From Chloroflexota bacterium (lineage in GTDB: Bacteria; Chloroflexota; Dehalococcoidia; UBA3495), in contig JADFNR010000152.1 of the NCBI GenBank assembly GCA_022563275.1, positions 1-6,771 on the forward strand: a DNA stretch of 6,771 bases, given 5' to 3'. The translations under genes were made by a program, and so were the position numbers. Below are positions 6,067 through 6,771 of this stretch, piece by piece. Numbering within the stretch: the stretch's first letter is position 1; each line of letters starts with the position of its first letter. Under the pieces are notes generated by a model. That model saw nothing but the letters and a program-made list of their open reading frames with translations, was not told the origin of the DNA and did no database searches.

Positions 6067-6357
6067 ATGCCCCTTGAACGGTCGCAGGTAGAACACATCG
6101 CTTCCCTGGCCCGCATCGGCCTCACGGATGATGAGGTCCAGTTGTTCGGCGAACAACTCTCCCAGATCCTGGAGCAGTTCGAAGTGCTCAATGAACTGGA
6201 CACCACGGGCGTGACGCCCACCGGCCACGCCGGCGGACTTCAGACCGTGATGCGCGAGGACCTGGCCCAAGACTCCCTGGACTCGGAAGACGTGCTGAAG
6301 AACGCGCCGCGCCGGGAGGGAGAATTCTTCCGGGTGAACGCCGTGCTGGAGGAATAA
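6067..6357 (+). CDS. gatC: Asp-tRNA(Asn)/Glu-tRNA(Gln) amidotransferase subunit C
   Basis: Small subunit of the cytoplasmic GatCAB complex, which converts mischarged Glu-tRNA(Gln) and/or Asp-tRNA(Asn) to the amide form; GatC wraps around and stabilises GatA. It is 96 aa, the usual length. Conserved blocks: [17 protein letters not shown] near the N-terminus (8-24), the [23 protein letters not shown] helix and turn (29-51), MREDL (62-66) and the C-terminal [17 protein letters not shown] (79-95), where the family has NAP...G.F.VP.V. ATG 6067 has a good ribosome site (GAGGT, 6056-6060, 6 nt upstream). The same frame stays open back to 5890 across the CDF 3' end, but that stretch is only a shadow. 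The gatA start lies 4 nt after the stop. Confidence 0.95.
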   Translation: MPLERSQVEHIASLARIGLTDDEVQLFGEQLSQILEQFEVLNELDTTGVTPTGHAGGLQTVMREDLAQDSLDSEDVLKNAPRREGEFFRVNAVLEE

Positions 6358-6361
6358 GCCG

Positions 6362-6771
6362 GTGGCGGAACTCAATTGGCTCAGCATCCAGGAAGCCCAC
6401 GCCCAGCTAACCTCCCGTCAGATCAGCTCGGTTGAACTCACCCAGGCCTGTTTGGACCGGATCGAAGCCATTGAAGACCAGGTCCAGTCTTTCCTGACCC
6501 TGACCCCCGAAATCGCTTTGGCCCAAGCCGAGAAGGCCGACCGCATGCTGGCCGCCGGGGAAGGCGGGCCTTTGACCGGCGTGCCGGTGCAGATCAAAGA
6601 CGTGATGTGCACCGAGGGCGTGCTCACCACTTGCGCGTCCCGCATGTTGGAGAATTTCGTGCCGGTCTACAACGCCACGGTCGTGGAAAAGCTCATGGGC
6701 CAGGGCGCGGTGATGCTGGGTAAGGGCAACATGGACGAATTCGCCATGGGGTCTTCCTGCGAGAATTCGGC
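6362..6771 (+). CDS. gatA: Asp-tRNA(Asn)/Glu-tRNA(Gln) amidotransferase subunit A (3' end missing)
   Basis: Glutaminase subunit of GatCAB, an amidase-signature protein that frees ammonia from glutamine and passes it to GatB. Only the first 136 residues of the usual ~485 are in the window. It starts at GTG 6362, supported by GGAGG (6348-6352) 9 nt upstream inside the end of gatC, and by family-like sequence from the first residues ([14 protein letters not shown], then [14 protein letters not shown]). The catalytic Lys of the Lys-Ser-Ser triad is seen as Lys79 in GVPVQIKDV (codon 6596-6598). The block [17 protein letters not shown] (120-136) matches the family's [17 protein letters not shown] with two substitutions. 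Both catalytic serines lie beyond the right edge. It is co-transcribed with gatC; gatB would be expected downstream or elsewhere. Confidence 0.95.
   Translation, partial: MAELNWLSIQEAHAQLTSRQISSVELTQACLDRIEAIEDQVQSFLTLTPEIALAQAEKADRMLAAGEGGPLTGVPVQIKDVMCTEGVLTTCASRMLENFVPVYNATVVEKLMGQGAVMLGKGNMDEFAMGSSCENS

Noticed and set aside
1..6771. Mobile elements, CRISPR arrays, phage or toxin-antitoxin modules
   Set aside because: I found no transposase or integrase, no long terminal inverted repeats, no regularly spaced direct repeats and no small paired ORFs with a recognisable fold; the coding density is filled by ordinary genes.

Overview
This is a GC-rich bacterial window with tightly packed genes. 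It holds eight protein-coding genes, the first and last of which are cut by the window edges. The compact, non-enteric versions of each family, together with gatC directly followed by gatA, would fit a Chloroflexota-type (Dehalococcoidia/SAR202-like) genome. That placement is a low-confidence inference from protein style only; no taxonomic marker is present.

Layout. (i) Positions 1-2389, plus strand: the 3' part of a three-gene operon for an ABC importer of a divalent metal, of the zinc/manganese type. It comprises a substrate-binding protein (5' end missing), an ATPase and a membrane permease, closed by a probable Rho-independent terminator at 2436-2471. (ii) 2551-3399, plus: a classical-type short-chain dehydrogenase/reductase with an enlarged glycine-rich nucleotide loop. 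(iii) 3454-4761, minus: a 12-helix MFS transporter, convergent with the dehydrogenase. (iv) 4762-4961: a divergent intergenic region with two copies of a 10-bp near-palindromic element, one placed 37-38 nt upstream of each start codon. (v) 4962-6020, plus: a cation diffusion facilitator (zinc-type metal efflux) with a His-rich N-terminus and a His-rich C-terminal tail built on 12-nt tandem repeats. (vi) 6067 to the right edge, plus: gatC and the start of gatA, two subunits of the tRNA-dependent amidotransferase GatCAB; gatA starts with GTG.

How the genes relate. The importer and the CDF exporter work on divalent metals in opposite directions, and both the ABC ATPase and the CDF protein end in the same pattern, Gly-His-X-His-Asp. 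The window may therefore sit in a metal-homeostasis neighbourhood interrupted by a metabolic gene pair. gatC-gatA is housekeeping and may be partly co-transcribed with the CDF gene, since no terminator is seen between them.

I see no RNA genes, insertion sequences, CRISPR arrays, phage genes or toxin-antitoxin genes, and no clear evidence for an undescribed system. The items most worth checking are the paired intergenic element, the repeat-built His tail, and the duplicated translation-start region before the permease.
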